A stretch of DNA of 64,000 nucleotides. Source: Desemzia incerta (GTDB lineage: Bacteria; Bacillota; Bacilli; Lactobacillales; Carnobacteriaceae). Below the pieces are notes generated by a model that had not been told where the DNA came from, did not search any database, and worked only from the letters and a program-made list of their open reading frames with translations. The position numbers and the translations under genes were made by a program. Location: assembly GCF_900115825.1 (NCBI RefSeq), contig NZ_FOXW01000005.1:62001-126000 (forward strand). The letters are read 5' to 3'. Shown one piece after another: positions 46,697-56,587 of this stretch (position 1 is its first letter; each line of letters opens with the position of its first letter).

Positions 46697-48274
46697 ATGA
46701 AAGAAAGAGAAAGAATTCTTGAACTCGTTAAAAATGACATTATCTCAACTGAAGAAGCGCTGATGCTTTTGGAAAACATGGCTAAAAAAGAAGAAAAAGC
46801 GGCTATTAAAAAAGACGAGACTTCCGCAACTGAGACAGTAACTGAAACAGAGACTTTTACAGAGCCTGAGCCAGCTATTGAACCTGATTCTGTTGATACA
46901 GAAGAAGCGTACAAAACTGGTGAGGACAGATTAGAAGAAGAAAAAGAAAAAGATCGTGAACGACTTGAAACGATTTTGGAAGAATTAGCGAATAAAGCTT
47001 CTGCTTATTCTGTACAATTAGATCAACTAAACAGCAGTATCAATGAGGTCAAACGCCGTAAAGATGTGCTGGAAGAAAAACTGATGGTTCTTCAAACAAT
47101 GGAAGATCTAGAAGAGTTGGCTCCTGAAAAAGAAGCCGAAATGGATGCTCTTGAAGCCAACATTGATGAATTGGAAGCTGAACTGGATGAGTTGACAGAA
47201 GAACGTTCAGATTTAGAAGAGCGCATGAAAAATGTGAAGAAAAAACAATGGAAGACTCAAACAAAACAAGTTTCTGAAAAGTTTGAAATTCCGGATGAAT
47301 GGAAAGACACTGCTCAAAAAACATTTGTAGATGTAAATGAAAAAGTCACTGAGGTAGGAAGTCAATTTGGGAAGTTCCTCAAAGAAAGTTTATCGCAAGT
47401 TGTAGACAATATGGAGTGGAAAGATGTGAATGTCCGCGTTCCAGGATTAGTTTCTACAAAATTAAAACATGAATTCTACTACCCTGAAACGACAGCAACT
47501 ATCTTAAATGTAAAAATTGCTAATGGAGATGTTCACTTTAAAACTTGGGACAGCCAAGACATCAAAATTGAAGCAGACATCAAGTTATACGGAAAACAAG
47601 AAGCGGAAGTTGAGCCGTTAGAAGCATTCAACAAACGCAGCACGATCAATTTGACGGATGAGTCATTGACGTTCCATGTACCGAATAAGAGTGTTCGTAC
47701 GGATATCGTGGTTTATCTTCCAAATAGAGCCTACGATCACACAGCACTTAAATTATTAAACGGCAACGTGAAATTTGAAACATTTGAAGGTAAAGATGTG
47801 TATGTGAAGTCTACAAACGGGTCATTAACGTTTGAAAAACTAATAGCAACTATGTTAGAGGCTGAAGGAGTCAATGGATCTGTTAATGTTCTAGACAGCC
47901 AAATACGAGATTTGTTAGTCCGCAGTGTAAATGGAAACATCGTGGTACGCGGAAACTACAAGAGCAGCAATTTATCAACCGTTAACGGAACTGTGAAAGC
48001 TACTTTGACAGGAAGCGATATCGTCCGTATGGAAGCTACTTCAGTCAACGGCACAGTTAAATTATCTTTACCAAAAACAAGCAGCATTGAAGGCGAAGCA
48101 AAAACAAACTTTGGTTCCATCCAAAACCGTATGAGCGATGTGGAAATCTTGAGAGAAAAGAAAGATCACACCAATCGTATGATGAGTTTTAGAAGAGTGA
48201 CCGCCCAAGCGCCTGTTTACTTGAAAGTAGGAACGACTACTGGTAATGTAATGCTCAAAGATGGAGAACAATAA
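46697..48274 (+). CDS. liaX: LiaX, envelope-stress/daptomycin-response surface protein
   Basis: 525 aa. It opens MKERERILELVKNDIISTEEALMLLENM, the helical N-terminus of enterococcal LiaX (split here: MKERERILELV and ISTEEALMLLENM). A charged coiled-coil (about residues 70-200) and a C-terminal DUF4097 beta-solenoid (about 260-525) with repeated SVNGT/NGSL turns follow. In Enterococcus, LiaX is released on exposure to daptomycin and cationic peptides and controls LiaFSR and membrane lipid redistribution. ATG 46697 has AAGGAGG 9 nt upstream. No signal peptide is visible. First gene of liaXYZ. Confidence 0.9.
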   Translation: MKERERILELVKNDIISTEEALMLLENMAKKEEKAAIKKDETSATETVTETETFTEPEPAIEPDSVDTEEAYKTGEDRLEEEKEKDRERLETILEELANKASAYSVQLDQLNSSINEVKRRKDVLEEKLMVLQTMEDLEELAPEKEAEMDALEANIDELEAELDELTEERSDLEERMKNVKKKQWKTQTKQVSEKFEIPDEWKDTAQKTFVDVNEKVTEVGSQFGKFLKESLSQVVDNMEWKDVNVRVPGLVSTKLKHEFYYPETTATILNVKIANGDVHFKTWDSQDIKIEADIKLYGKQEAEVEPLEAFNKRSTINLTDESLTFHVPNKSVRTDIVVYLPNRAYDHTALKLLNGNVKFETFEGKDVYVKSTNGSLTFEKLIATMLEAEGVNGSVNVLDSQIRDLLVRSVNGNIVVRGNYKSSNLSTVNGTVKATLTGSDIVRMEATSVNGTVKLSLPKTSSIEGEAKTNFGSIQNRMSDVEILREKKDHTNRMMSFRRVTAQAPVYLKVGTTTGNVMLKDGEQ

Positions 48275-48318
48275 AGAGTTATCAGAATAAATAAGTCAGT
48301 TTTAAAGGAGTGAAAAAT

Positions 48319-48621
48319 GTGAAAAAGTTGTATAAATCAAAAGACGATCGCATGGTATCTGGAGTTATTGGTGGTATTGCTGAATATTTCGGTATTGACT
48401 CTACATTATTACGATTGATCTACGTAGTGGTTTTATTTATCGGAATAGGATCACCAGTATTGTTGTATATCCTCTTATCTGTATTGATTCCAGAACCAAA
48501 GAACAACGGTCCTGAAAGAACACATGCAGATTATAACGGATACTACAAACCGAAAGCACCAAAAAAGAAACCGCGTAAAGAAGCTGAGAAAGTCGAAGAT
48601 GATGACTGGAGTGACTTCTAG
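48319..48621 (+). CDS. liaY: LiaY, PspC-domain membrane protein
   Basis: 100 aa. PspC domain: KKLYKSKDDRMVSGVIGG followed by IAEYFGIDSTLLRLIYVV and a membrane helix (about 33-57), then a lysine-rich tail ending DDDWSDF. PspC proteins sense or signal membrane stress. GTG 48319 has AAAGGAG 8 nt upstream; the GTG at 48310 overlaps that site. The stop TAG overlaps the liaZ GTG by one base. Confidence 0.9.
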   Translation: MKKLYKSKDDRMVSGVIGGIAEYFGIDSTLLRLIYVVVLFIGIGSPVLLYILLSVLIPEPKNNGPERTHADYNGYYKPKAPKKKPRKEAEKVEDDDWSDF

Positions 48622-48980
48622 TGAAGTTTTGGCAAAGAATCATTGTTAATGCGTTAGCTTTTCTAGCTTTGTCAGGCTTTTTTCGCACCAGCTTTTATGT
48701 AGAAAGTGTATGGATCGCATTAGGAGCCAGCTTGGTATTAGCTTTATTGAATATGACTGTAAAGCCGATCTTGTTCCTGCTGTCCTTACCGATTACTATT
48801 TTAAGCTTGGGGTTCTTTAGTATTGTGATAAATGCTGCGATGTTGAGTTTGACTTCTGCTATTGTCGGCAGTGGATTTTACTTTTCATCGTTTTGGATGA
48901 CAATGCTAGTCGCATTGATTCTGTCTATGATAAATACTTTTTTCAATAACCGAACAACGGTCAAGATTTATAGAGATTAG
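48621..48980 (+). CDS. liaZ: LiaZ, phage-holin-family (YvlD-type) membrane protein
   Basis: 119 aa with four membrane helices that fill almost the whole protein (DUF360/phage holin 4 superfamily, Bacillus YvlD). It contains NMTVKPILFLLSLPITILSLG, split as NMTVKPILFLLSLP and ITILSLG, the family core. GTG start at 48621 coupled to liaY. Third gene of liaXYZ; the molecular role is not known. Confidence 0.9.
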   Translation: MKFWQRIIVNALAFLALSGFFRTSFYVESVWIALGASLVLALLNMTVKPILFLLSLPITILSLGFFSIVINAAMLSLTSAIVGSGFYFSSFWMTMLVALILSMINTFFNNRTTVKIYRD

Positions 48981-49011
48981 TTTGATGACAGTTTTCAAAC
49001 AACAGAACTTT

Positions 49012-49054
49012 ATCCCGGAACTAGACTGAAATGGTCTAATTCCGGGATTTTTTT
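49012..49054 (+). terminator. hairpin terminator after liaZ
   Basis: 15-bp stem ATCCCGGAACTAGAC with its near complement, 7-nt loop, T-run of seven. Confidence 0.9.
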
Positions 49055-49260
49055 AGCTGAAAAACAATTAAAGGGTTTTCTAAGAAGAAAAAGACCTATT
49101 CCTAGAAAATACGGACAAATCAATATTTCTTTTTAAGGATTGTAAGGGTTTTTTAGTGAATACCTTTCATGGTGCACTGGAAAATGTTAGAATAGCAGTA
49201 TCTTAATAAAAAAACAATCTTATAAAATGATAGAAAAATTGAAAGTTGGTGTTGTAGAAA

Positions 49261-50208
49261 ATGACTAGAACTGTGACAGTTAGTGAAATGATAAAAGCAG
49301 TACCTTTAGAAGTGCTTTCAGGGCATGACTACTTAGACAGAGAAATAAAAACGAGCGACTTATCACGTCCAGCTTTGGAATTAACAGGGTATTTTAGTTA
49401 TTACCCATATGATCGTATTCAATTATTTGGACGAACAGAAATTTCCTTCATGGAAAAAATGACCGATGACGAAAGAATGATCGTTATGCGACGCATCTGT
49501 CACGAAGAAACACCAGCTTTATTGATTTCCAGAGGCCTGCAACCGCCTAAAGAGTTTCTTCAGGCAGCTGCTGAAGCGCGTATACCGCTATTAAAATCTG
49601 AGAATCCAACAACCAGATTGACCAGTAATGTGACCAACTACTTAGAAGGACGCTTGGCGACTCGTTTGTCCGTTCACGGCGTATTGGTTGATATTTACGG
49701 GATGGGAGTTTTGATTACAGGAGACAGTGGAATTGGAAAGAGCGAGACAGCTTTAGAACTGATTCAAAGAGGACACCGTTTGGTAGCTGATGATCGTGTA
49801 GACTTGTATATGTTGGATGAACATCGTATCGTTGGGGAACCGCCTGAAGTTTTGGCTCACTTAATCGAAATTCGAGGAGTCGGAATCATAGATGTCATCA
49901 ATTTATTTGGTGTCGGTTCAATCCGTACAAGCAAAACAGTTAATCTAGTAGTAGACCTTAAGATGTGGGATAAAGAAGTTCAATTCGATCGTTTAGGAAG
50001 CGCTGCTGAAAGCAATCGCTACTTTAATGTCGATATCCCTAAAATTTCTATTCCTGTCCGTACAGGGCGAAATTTAGCCATTATCATTGAAGTAGCAGCT
50101 AAGAACTTTAGAGCAAAACAAATGGGTTATGACGCCATTGAAACGTTGAATAAGAACCTTGAGCAATTGATCAAAAAGAATTCTACTGCTGAGAATGAAG
50201 ACGAATAA
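49261..50208 (+). CDS. hprK: HPr kinase/phosphorylase
   Basis: 315 aa. N-terminal HPrK domain (residues 1-130), P-loop GDSGIGKS at 154-161, the bifunctional loop LVADDRVDLY, and the signature LIEIRGVGIIDVINLFG. It phosphorylates or dephosphorylates HPr on Ser46 and so drives CcpA catabolite repression. The ribosome binding site before ATG 49261 is weak. It heads the hprK-lgt-ppaX-gpsA-galU run, in the order found across Lactobacillales and Bacillus. Confidence 0.97.
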   Translation: MTRTVTVSEMIKAVPLEVLSGHDYLDREIKTSDLSRPALELTGYFSYYPYDRIQLFGRTEISFMEKMTDDERMIVMRRICHEETPALLISRGLQPPKEFLQAAAEARIPLLKSENPTTRLTSNVTNYLEGRLATRLSVHGVLVDIYGMGVLITGDSGIGKSETALELIQRGHRLVADDRVDLYMLDEHRIVGEPPEVLAHLIEIRGVGIIDVINLFGVGSIRTSKTVNLVVDLKMWDKEVQFDRLGSAAESNRYFNVDIPKISIPVRTGRNLAIIIEVAAKNFRAKQMGYDAIETLNKNLEQLIKKNSTAENEDE

Positions 50209-50231
50209 AATGCATAACAAATGAAGACGCA

Positions 50232-50278
50232 CAGGCATTATTCTCTGAGAGGCTATCAGAGAATAATGGCCTGATTTT
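50232..50278 (+). terminator. hairpin terminator between hprK and lgt
   Basis: CAGGCATTATTCTCTGA (50232-50248) pairs with TCAGAGAATAATGGCCTG (50256-50273) with one bulged base, then TTTTT-rich sequence. Confidence 0.75.
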
Positions 50279-50318
50279 TGCGAGTCTACATATTTAGAAT
50301 AGAAATGGAGAATTGATT

Positions 50319-51161
50319 ATGACCGATGTGTATAAGCCGTTGGATCCTATAGCTCTTAAATTAGGACCTTTAGAGATTCACTGGTATGGAGTAATTATTG
50401 CCTTGGGAATCTTTGTTGCTATCTTTCTCAGCATGAAAGAAGCTGAAAAAAGAGGAATCGATGAAGATACCATTATCGATATGGCGCTTTGGACAATTCC
50501 AATAGCTTTTGTAGGGGCCAGATTATACTATGTAATCTTTGAACTAGGGTATTATTTAGAGAATCCTTCTCAGATCATTGCTATTTGGAATGGTGGAATA
50601 GCTATTTATGGCGGGTTGATAGCTGGAGGTCTGACCGTTTATTGGTTTACCAAAAAAAGGAACATCTCTCTTTGGCTGATGCTGGATATCCTAGCTCCGC
50701 ATGTATTGCTGGCGCAAGCGATTGGACGCTGGGGGAACTTTATCAATCAAGAAGCTCACGGGAGCGAAGTGACTAGAGGATTCTTAGAAAACTTGATGTT
50801 GCCAGAATTTATTATCAATCAAATGGAAATCAACGGGCTATACTATCACCCAACATTTTTATATGAATCATTGTGGAGTCTGATAGGGTTTGTTGTCATC
50901 ATCCTATTACGCAATCGCGAACACTTGCTGCTGCAAGGCGAAGTAGCTTTAAGTTATGCTATGTGGTATTCATTTGGACGTTTCTTCATAGAAGGTTTGC
51001 GTACAGATAGCTTGTACATTCCTGGAACACCGATCCGAGTTTCTCAATTATTGAGTGCGATCATTTTCATTGGGGCACTGATCATTTGGATTTACCGTCG
51101 AAGAGATTACCCTAAGAAACCTTACTATACCGATGGAATCAAGGTACAAAAAAAGAAATAA
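50319..51161 (+). CDS. lgt: prolipoprotein diacylglyceryl transferase
   Basis: 280 aa, about seven membrane helices. It transfers diacylglycerol from phosphatidylglycerol to the lipobox Cys of lipoproteins, such as the two PstS proteins and the other lipoproteins here. Seen: IHWYGVIIALGI, the Lgt signature AQAIGRWGNFINQEAHG (catalytic Arg/Asn region) and HPTFLYESLWSL. ATG 50319 with GGAG 9 nt upstream; TTG 50313 overlaps the site. Confidence 0.97.
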   Translation: MTDVYKPLDPIALKLGPLEIHWYGVIIALGIFVAIFLSMKEAEKRGIDEDTIIDMALWTIPIAFVGARLYYVIFELGYYLENPSQIIAIWNGGIAIYGGLIAGGLTVYWFTKKRNISLWLMLDILAPHVLLAQAIGRWGNFINQEAHGSEVTRGFLENLMLPEFIINQMEINGLYYHPTFLYESLWSLIGFVVIILLRNREHLLLQGEVALSYAMWYSFGRFFIEGLRTDSLYIPGTPIRVSQLLSAIIFIGALIIWIYRRRDYPKKPYYTDGIKVQKKK

Positions 51162-51180
51162 CAGAATTGGACTGAATAAA

Positions 51181-51852
51181 ATGAGTATTGAAACAGTATT
51201 ATTTGATTTTGATGGAACATTAGCGGATTCTAACGCTTTGATCAACCAGTCGCATTTGAGTGTGTTGGAAGAATATTTCCCTGGAGAATATACTTTGGAA
51301 AGCGTGCGAAAGTTTAATGGACCTTCTCTTCAAACGACCTATCAATTGTTGGATCCTGAAAAAAGTGAAGAAATGATTGCGAAATATAGAGACTATAATG
51401 CGGTATATCATGACCAAATGATTCGTCTTTTTGAAGGTGTAGAAGAAAACCTGCGTTTATTAAAAGAAAAAGGCATCCGGTTAGCGGTTGTTTCTACCAA
51501 GCGCAACGACGTTCTGGAAAAAGGGATTCGTCATTTAAATTTAGAGGGACTCTTTGAAGTCGTGATAGGGGCAGAGGATTACACTCATTTTAAACCAAAT
51601 CCAGAACCGATCTACACAGCCATGGCGCGATTAAATTGCCAACACAGCACGACTATAATGGTAGGAGACAATGGACACGATATCCTTGCAGCTAAAAATG
51701 CCGGGATACTTTCCGTATTTGTTGGATGGTCTGAAAAGACTCCTGAAGAAATTGCTCCATTTGAACCAGGTGTTACGGTACCAACTATGGCTGCCTTAAC
51801 AGACTTTATTTTAGACAAAGAGACTTTAGTTGTTGAAGAAAGAAGAGGGTAA
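51181..51852 (+). CDS. ppaX: HAD-family phosphatase, pyrophosphatase PpaX
   Basis: 223 aa. HAD motif [10 protein letters not shown], motif [10 protein letters not shown], motif III K in [10 protein letters not shown] and motif [17 protein letters not shown], with a C1-type cap. PpaX hydrolyses the pyrophosphate produced by HPrK, and its gene follows hprK-lgt in Bacillus subtilis as here. The Shine-Dalgarno before ATG 51181 is poor. Generic HAD phosphatase specificity cannot be excluded from sequence. Confidence 0.88.
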   Translation: MSIETVLFDFDGTLADSNALINQSHLSVLEEYFPGEYTLESVRKFNGPSLQTTYQLLDPEKSEEMIAKYRDYNAVYHDQMIRLFEGVEENLRLLKEKGIRLAVVSTKRNDVLEKGIRHLNLEGLFEVVIGAEDYTHFKPNPEPIYTAMARLNCQHSTTIMVGDNGHDILAAKNAGILSVFVGWSEKTPEEIAPFEPGVTVPTMAALTDFILDKETLVVEERRG

Positions 51853-51854
51853 GA

Positions 51855-52868
51855 ATGGATAATAAACAAATCATTACAGTCTTAGGAGCCGGCTCGTGGG
51901 GGACAGCATTGTCCATGGTATTGGCTGATAATGACCATGAAGTACGTATATGGAGCCATAAACAAGCGCAAGTAGATGAGATCAACGATCTGCATGTGAA
52001 CAGCCACTATTTGCCTGGAAAACAGCTGCCAAAAGAATTGACAGCTTTTAGCGACCTAAAAGCTGCTTTAGAAAATACGGATGCCATTTTATTTGTCATT
52101 CCCACCAAAGCTATCAGACAAGTATCCGCTGATATCGTTCCATTTATTCATGGGAAACCAGTGATCATCCATGCTAGTAAAGGGCTGGAACAAGGAACAC
52201 ATAAGCGCATCTCGGAGATTTTAATAGAAGAGATACCGGAAGAAAAAAGAAATGGCGTAGTGGCTTTATCTGGACCAAGCCATGCCGAAGAAGTAGCGGT
52301 GAAAGATTTAACAACGATTACTTCAGCTTGTCACCAAACTGAGAGTGCAGAATACGTCCAAAGTATTTTTATGAATGACTATTTTAGAGTCTATACTAAT
52401 CAAGACATTGTTGGAGTGGAGCTCGGAGGAGCATTAAAAAACATCATCGCAGTAGGTGCAGGTGCATTAGTAGGACTGGGTTATGGAGACAACGCGAAAG
52501 CGGCTTTGATGACTAGAGGTTTGGCAGAAATCACTCGTTTAGGAGTTTCATTTGGCGCGGATCCTTTAACGTTTTTAGGATTAAGCGGAGTGGGCGATTT
52601 GATTGTAACGTGTACGAGTATTCATTCGAGAAATTGGCGAGCAGGAAAAATGCTTGGTGAAGGAAAGAGCTTAGATGAGATTGTAGAAAATATGGGAATG
52701 ATCATTGAAGGACTTTCTACAACAAAAGCGGCTTATGAATTAGCTGTTCAAAAAAATGTAGAGCTTCCAATCACGACAGCTATCTATGAGGTATTGTATA
52801 ATAATGCTGACGTGAAAGAAGTCATTACAGAGTTGATGAATCGCGTTGGTAAAAATGAGATAGAATAA
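51855..52868 (+). CDS. gpsA: glycerol-3-phosphate dehydrogenase [NAD(P)+]
   Basis: 337 aa. Rossmann motif [12 protein letters not shown], central SGPSHAEEV, catalytic Lys region [19 protein letters not shown], and [16 protein letters not shown]. Makes sn-glycerol-3-phosphate from DHAP for phospholipids and teichoic acids. Starts two bases after the ppaX stop, with GAGGG upstream. Confidence 0.97.
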   Translation: MDNKQIITVLGAGSWGTALSMVLADNDHEVRIWSHKQAQVDEINDLHVNSHYLPGKQLPKELTAFSDLKAALENTDAILFVIPTKAIRQVSADIVPFIHGKPVIIHASKGLEQGTHKRISEILIEEIPEEKRNGVVALSGPSHAEEVAVKDLTTITSACHQTESAEYVQSIFMNDYFRVYTNQDIVGVELGGALKNIIAVGAGALVGLGYGDNAKAALMTRGLAEITRLGVSFGADPLTFLGLSGVGDLIVTCTSIHSRNWRAGKMLGEGKSLDEIVENMGMIIEGLSTTKAAYELAVQKNVELPITTAIYEVLYNNADVKEVITELMNRVGKNEIE

Positions 52869-52889
52869 TGAAATAGAGGAGGAAGAAAG

Positions 52890-53846
52890 ATGACAAAAGT
52901 CAGAAAAGCAATTATCCCAGCAGCAGGATTAGGTACAAGATTCTTACCGGCAACGAAGGCAATGGCGAAAGAAATGTTGCCTATTGTAGACAAACCGACA
53001 ATTCAGTTTATCGTTGAAGAAGCGATCAATTCAGGAATTGAAGATATCCTAATCATTACGGGTAAAAGCAAACGGCCGATTGAAGATCATTTCGATTCCA
53101 ATATTGAATTAGAACAGAATTTACGCGAAAAAGAAAAATTTGAGTTATTGGAACTTGTCGAAGAGACTATTGGATTGAATTTGTTTTTTGTGCGCCAGTC
53201 TTATCCAAAAGGTTTGGGTGATGCTGTTCTTCATGCCAAAGCGTTTGTTGGGAATGAACCTTTTGTGGTCATGTTAGGGGACGATATCATGGACGATGAA
53301 GTTCCGTTGACTAAGCAATTGATGGATCGGTATGAAAAAACGCATGCTTCTAATATAGCTGTTATGCGAGTTCCTCATGAAGATACATCAAAATACGGGA
53401 TCATTGACCCAGAAGCCCAGATTGACGATGGTTTATTCAATGTTAAACAGTTTGTTGAAAAACCTGATCCTAAAGATGCCCCTAGTGATTTAGCGATTAT
53501 TGGCCGTTACTTATTGACTCCTGAAATTTTCGAGATATTGGAAAATCAAGAACCAGGTGCTGGTAACGAAGTCCAGTTGACAGATGCTATCGACAATTTG
53601 AATAAAATCCAACGAGTTTTTGCTCATGAGTTCAAAGGGCAACGCTATGATGTAGGAGACAAGTTTGGATTTATGAAGACCAGCATTCAATATGGTCTGA
53701 AACATACTCAAGTTAAAGATGAATTGCGCCAATACATCAAAGACCTAGCTAAAGACTTAGAAGCTGAGGACAATGAGAAAGCTATTGAAGAAATCGAAGA
53801 AGTGTTAAAAGAAAAAGTAGAAGAAGAAAAAAATAAAAAATCGTAA
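52890..53846 (+). CDS. galU: UTP-glucose-1-phosphate uridylyltransferase
   Basis: 318 aa nucleotidyltransferase: [20 protein letters not shown] (nucleotide-binding loop), [22 protein letters not shown], and [14 protein letters not shown]. Makes UDP-glucose for glycolipids, wall polymers and Leloir metabolism; it would use glucose-1-P formed by PgcA, encoded 3 kb downstream. GAGGAGG ribosome binding site. The C-terminus is a Glu/Lys-rich tail. Confidence 0.97.
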   Translation: MTKVRKAIIPAAGLGTRFLPATKAMAKEMLPIVDKPTIQFIVEEAINSGIEDILIITGKSKRPIEDHFDSNIELEQNLREKEKFELLELVEETIGLNLFFVRQSYPKGLGDAVLHAKAFVGNEPFVVMLGDDIMDDEVPLTKQLMDRYEKTHASNIAVMRVPHEDTSKYGIIDPEAQIDDGLFNVKQFVEKPDPKDAPSDLAIIGRYLLTPEIFEILENQEPGAGNEVQLTDAIDNLNKIQRVFAHEFKGQRYDVGDKFGFMKTSIQYGLKHTQVKDELRQYIKDLAKDLEAEDNEKAIEEIEEVLKEKVEEEKNKKS

Positions 53847-53861
53847 AAAAAATTGCTGAAT

Positions 53862-53897
53862 AAAAAGTGCTCCGATTTAATTTTCGGAGCACTTTTT
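53862..53897. terminator. bidirectional hairpin terminator after galU
   Basis: 14-bp stem AAAAAGTGCTCCGA with its complement and a T-run; shared with the convergent lipoprotein gene. Confidence 0.9.
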
Positions 53898-53911
53898 ATC
53901 TGTTCAGGTTG

Positions 53912-54523
53912 TTATTCAATAGTCAGTAATTGAATAAATTCAATAATGTCTTCTTCAACATTTGGTTCAATAGAGACTTGTTTCGTTTGGTCTAATAGAT
54001 CACGATAAAATTCTTCTCCAGCTGGATAAACACCATCCCATCGTAAAGGTACAGTGTATAAGTTGATGGTTCCGTCGCCATTGCTGCTGTAAGTGATTGA
54101 ACCATCGACTAGCCTTGTTCCAGTCAATTGGATGACTTCTTCAGGGTATACAGCGCTTGATTCATCATCTGGGTTCAATAGTGTCCCTGCTGGAATTTTT
54201 TTGGCATACAATTGATCCAATTCTTGGTTTGCTCCTAGCTGCAGCCAAATTCGTGCATACTCGATTTCCTCATTCGAATAGTCGTTAAGAGTTGTATATG
54301 TTTCAGATGGGAGACTGCTTTCAACTTCATCAGTACTATGGGAGGAAGAAGCAGAATCCACTTCAACTGCTTCGCTAGACTCCTTTTCTTCAGAAATAAT
54401 GGTTGTCTCCAAAGAGGATTCTGGTGAGGGGACAGTTGCTTTTTCTTCAGTAGAAGGGTTTGAACAGCCAAAAAGGACAAAAGGAATAATTAAAAAATAA
54501 GTAAGATGCAATTGTTTTTTCAT
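53912..54523 (-). CDS. uncharacterised lipoprotein
   Basis: 203 aa. Lipoprotein signal peptide with lipobox LFGC (Cys20), then a Ser/Glu/Thr-rich low-complexity linker (about 22-75) and a folded acidic domain (about 76-203) with SNEEIEYARIWLQLG and PAGTLLNPDDESSAVYP. Similar lipoproteins of unknown function are common in this group; I can assign no activity. Monocistronic. Confidence 0.8.
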   Translation of the reverse strand: MKKQLHLTYFLIIPFVLFGCSNPSTEEKATVPSPESSLETTIISEEKESSEAVEVDSASSSHSTDEVESSLPSETYTTLNDYSNEEIEYARIWLQLGANQELDQLYAKKIPAGTLLNPDDESSAVYPEEVIQLTGTRLVDGSITYSSNGDGTINLYTVPLRWDGVYPAGEEFYRDLLDQTKQVSIEPNVEEDIIEFIQLLTIE

Positions 54524-54856
54524 ATTATCTCAGTTCCTTTCATAAGGGAGTAGAAAAATATGTAACCGTTACAATTTTAGCAAAAAAATTCACGCGTTTA
54601 AAGTCTTGAAAACTAGTTAAACACAAATTCAAACGCATCTTGAAATACGTAAGTTTTGTCAATTTTTAGTGTGATCGGTTTCGTTCACAAAGGGGACCAA
54701 CTATCCATAGTAGGAAGGAATATAAGGAAGCAAGCCTATTAAAGCAAGGGGAAATGTGCTATAATATGAGTCAATATGAAGGATAGAAAACCTTGAATAA
54801 GGGCTTTTTTTATTCTTATGGAACTGATTTGCAAAGTGATGAAGGAGAGTGGAATG
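54524..54856. other. divergent intergenic region lipoprotein-TPR gene
   Basis: 333 nt without a gene. It holds a palindrome TGTAACCGTTACA (54561-54573) upstream of the lipoprotein gene, an extended -10 promoter TGCTATAAT (54757-54765), and a short hairpin with T-run (54791-54811) before the TPR gene. Confidence 0.55.
54757..54765 (+). promoter_or_regulatory. extended -10 promoter for the TPR gene
   Basis: TGCTATAAT: perfect -10 with TGn. The -35 region is weak (TATTAA). Confidence 0.6.
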
Positions 54857-55285
54857 ATGTCTAATAAACCAGTTCAATCAAATATCATTAGAATCAATCC
54901 CAATGCTGATTTTTATTTTAACAGGGCCTGGGAGGCGTTTGATAAAAATAAGCTGGAACAAGCGTTAAAATACTTTAAACGAGCTACTTCTCTTTCAGAT
55001 AATGATGGCGATAGGGAATTTGGGCAATGTCAAACTGCTTTGATTTACCAACATCTAGGAAACTTTCAAAAATCATGTGATTTAATCAATGAATTGATAG
55101 AAAAAGGCAGTGAAAATTATCCTGAAGTCCATTATTTCCAAGCCAATAATTATGCTTTTTTAGGGGATTATACAAAAGCATTGAAGTGCACTCAAATGTA
55201 TTTATATCTAGTTCCCAATGGTGAATACAGAGAAGAAGCAGAAGAGTTTCAAAAAGACTTAGAAGAAGAATTGAACATTTTTTGA
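54857..55285 (+). CDS. tetratricopeptide-repeat protein
   Basis: 142 aa, soluble. Three TPR-like helical pairs: FNRAWEAFDKNKLEQALKYF, TALIYQHLGNFQKSCDLINE and ANNYAFLGDYTKALKCTQMY. No catalytic motif; the role is likely protein-protein contact. ATG 54857 has AAGGAGAG 7 nt upstream; ATG 54854 is an alternative. Located just before trxB, with a hairpin between. Confidence 0.82.
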   Translation: MSNKPVQSNIIRINPNADFYFNRAWEAFDKNKLEQALKYFKRATSLSDNDGDREFGQCQTALIYQHLGNFQKSCDLINELIEKGSENYPEVHYFQANNYAFLGDYTKALKCTQMYLYLVPNGEYREEAEEFQKDLEEELNIF

Positions 55286-55291
55286 CAAACC

Positions 55292-55320
55292 GACAACTTA
55301 CTTTCTTAAAGTAAGTTGTC
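55292..55320 (+). terminator. hairpin terminator after the TPR gene
   Basis: 13-bp perfect stem GACAACTTACTTT with its complement and CTT loop, followed by TTTCT. Confidence 0.75.
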
Positions 55321-55346
55321 TTTCTGGAACATTTACTGTATTTTAG

Positions 55347-56357
<1,011 letters not shown>

Positions 56358-56380
56358 AAATGAATACTTTGTTTTTAGAG

Positions 56381-56421
56381 CACCGTTCGTTGTGGATCAT
56401 CCACATTGAACGGTGTTTTTT
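56381..56421 (+). terminator. hairpin terminator after trxB
   Basis: CACCGTTC...TGTGGAT pairs with ATCCACA...GAACGGTG, followed by a six-T run. Confidence 0.9.
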
Positions 56422-56534
56422 CGTTCTTGAAAGACTAAATTGTTTTTACTAGTGGATTAATTTATGTTTATTAAAAAAAATGGATATAAAATCATATCTG
56501 ACCGCGCTCATTTCTCGTTTTCTTATTTAATAAA

Positions 56535-56543
56535 TGGTATAAT
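56535..56543 (+). promoter_or_regulatory. extended -10 promoter for pgcA
   Basis: TGGTATAAT with no good -35, about 45 nt before the start codon. Confidence 0.55.
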
Positions 56544-56587
56544 TTTAAGAGAGTTTACATATCTACTAAATGAAAGAAGGTATAATT

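Noticed and set aside
54561-54573. TGTAACCGTTACA palindrome as a CcpA cre site
   Set aside because: It is a 13-nt perfect palindrome, whereas cre sites have 14 positions with a central CG; aligned to the consensus it loses the W12 position. It could be a site for another regulator, so it is only mentioned in the intergenic entry.
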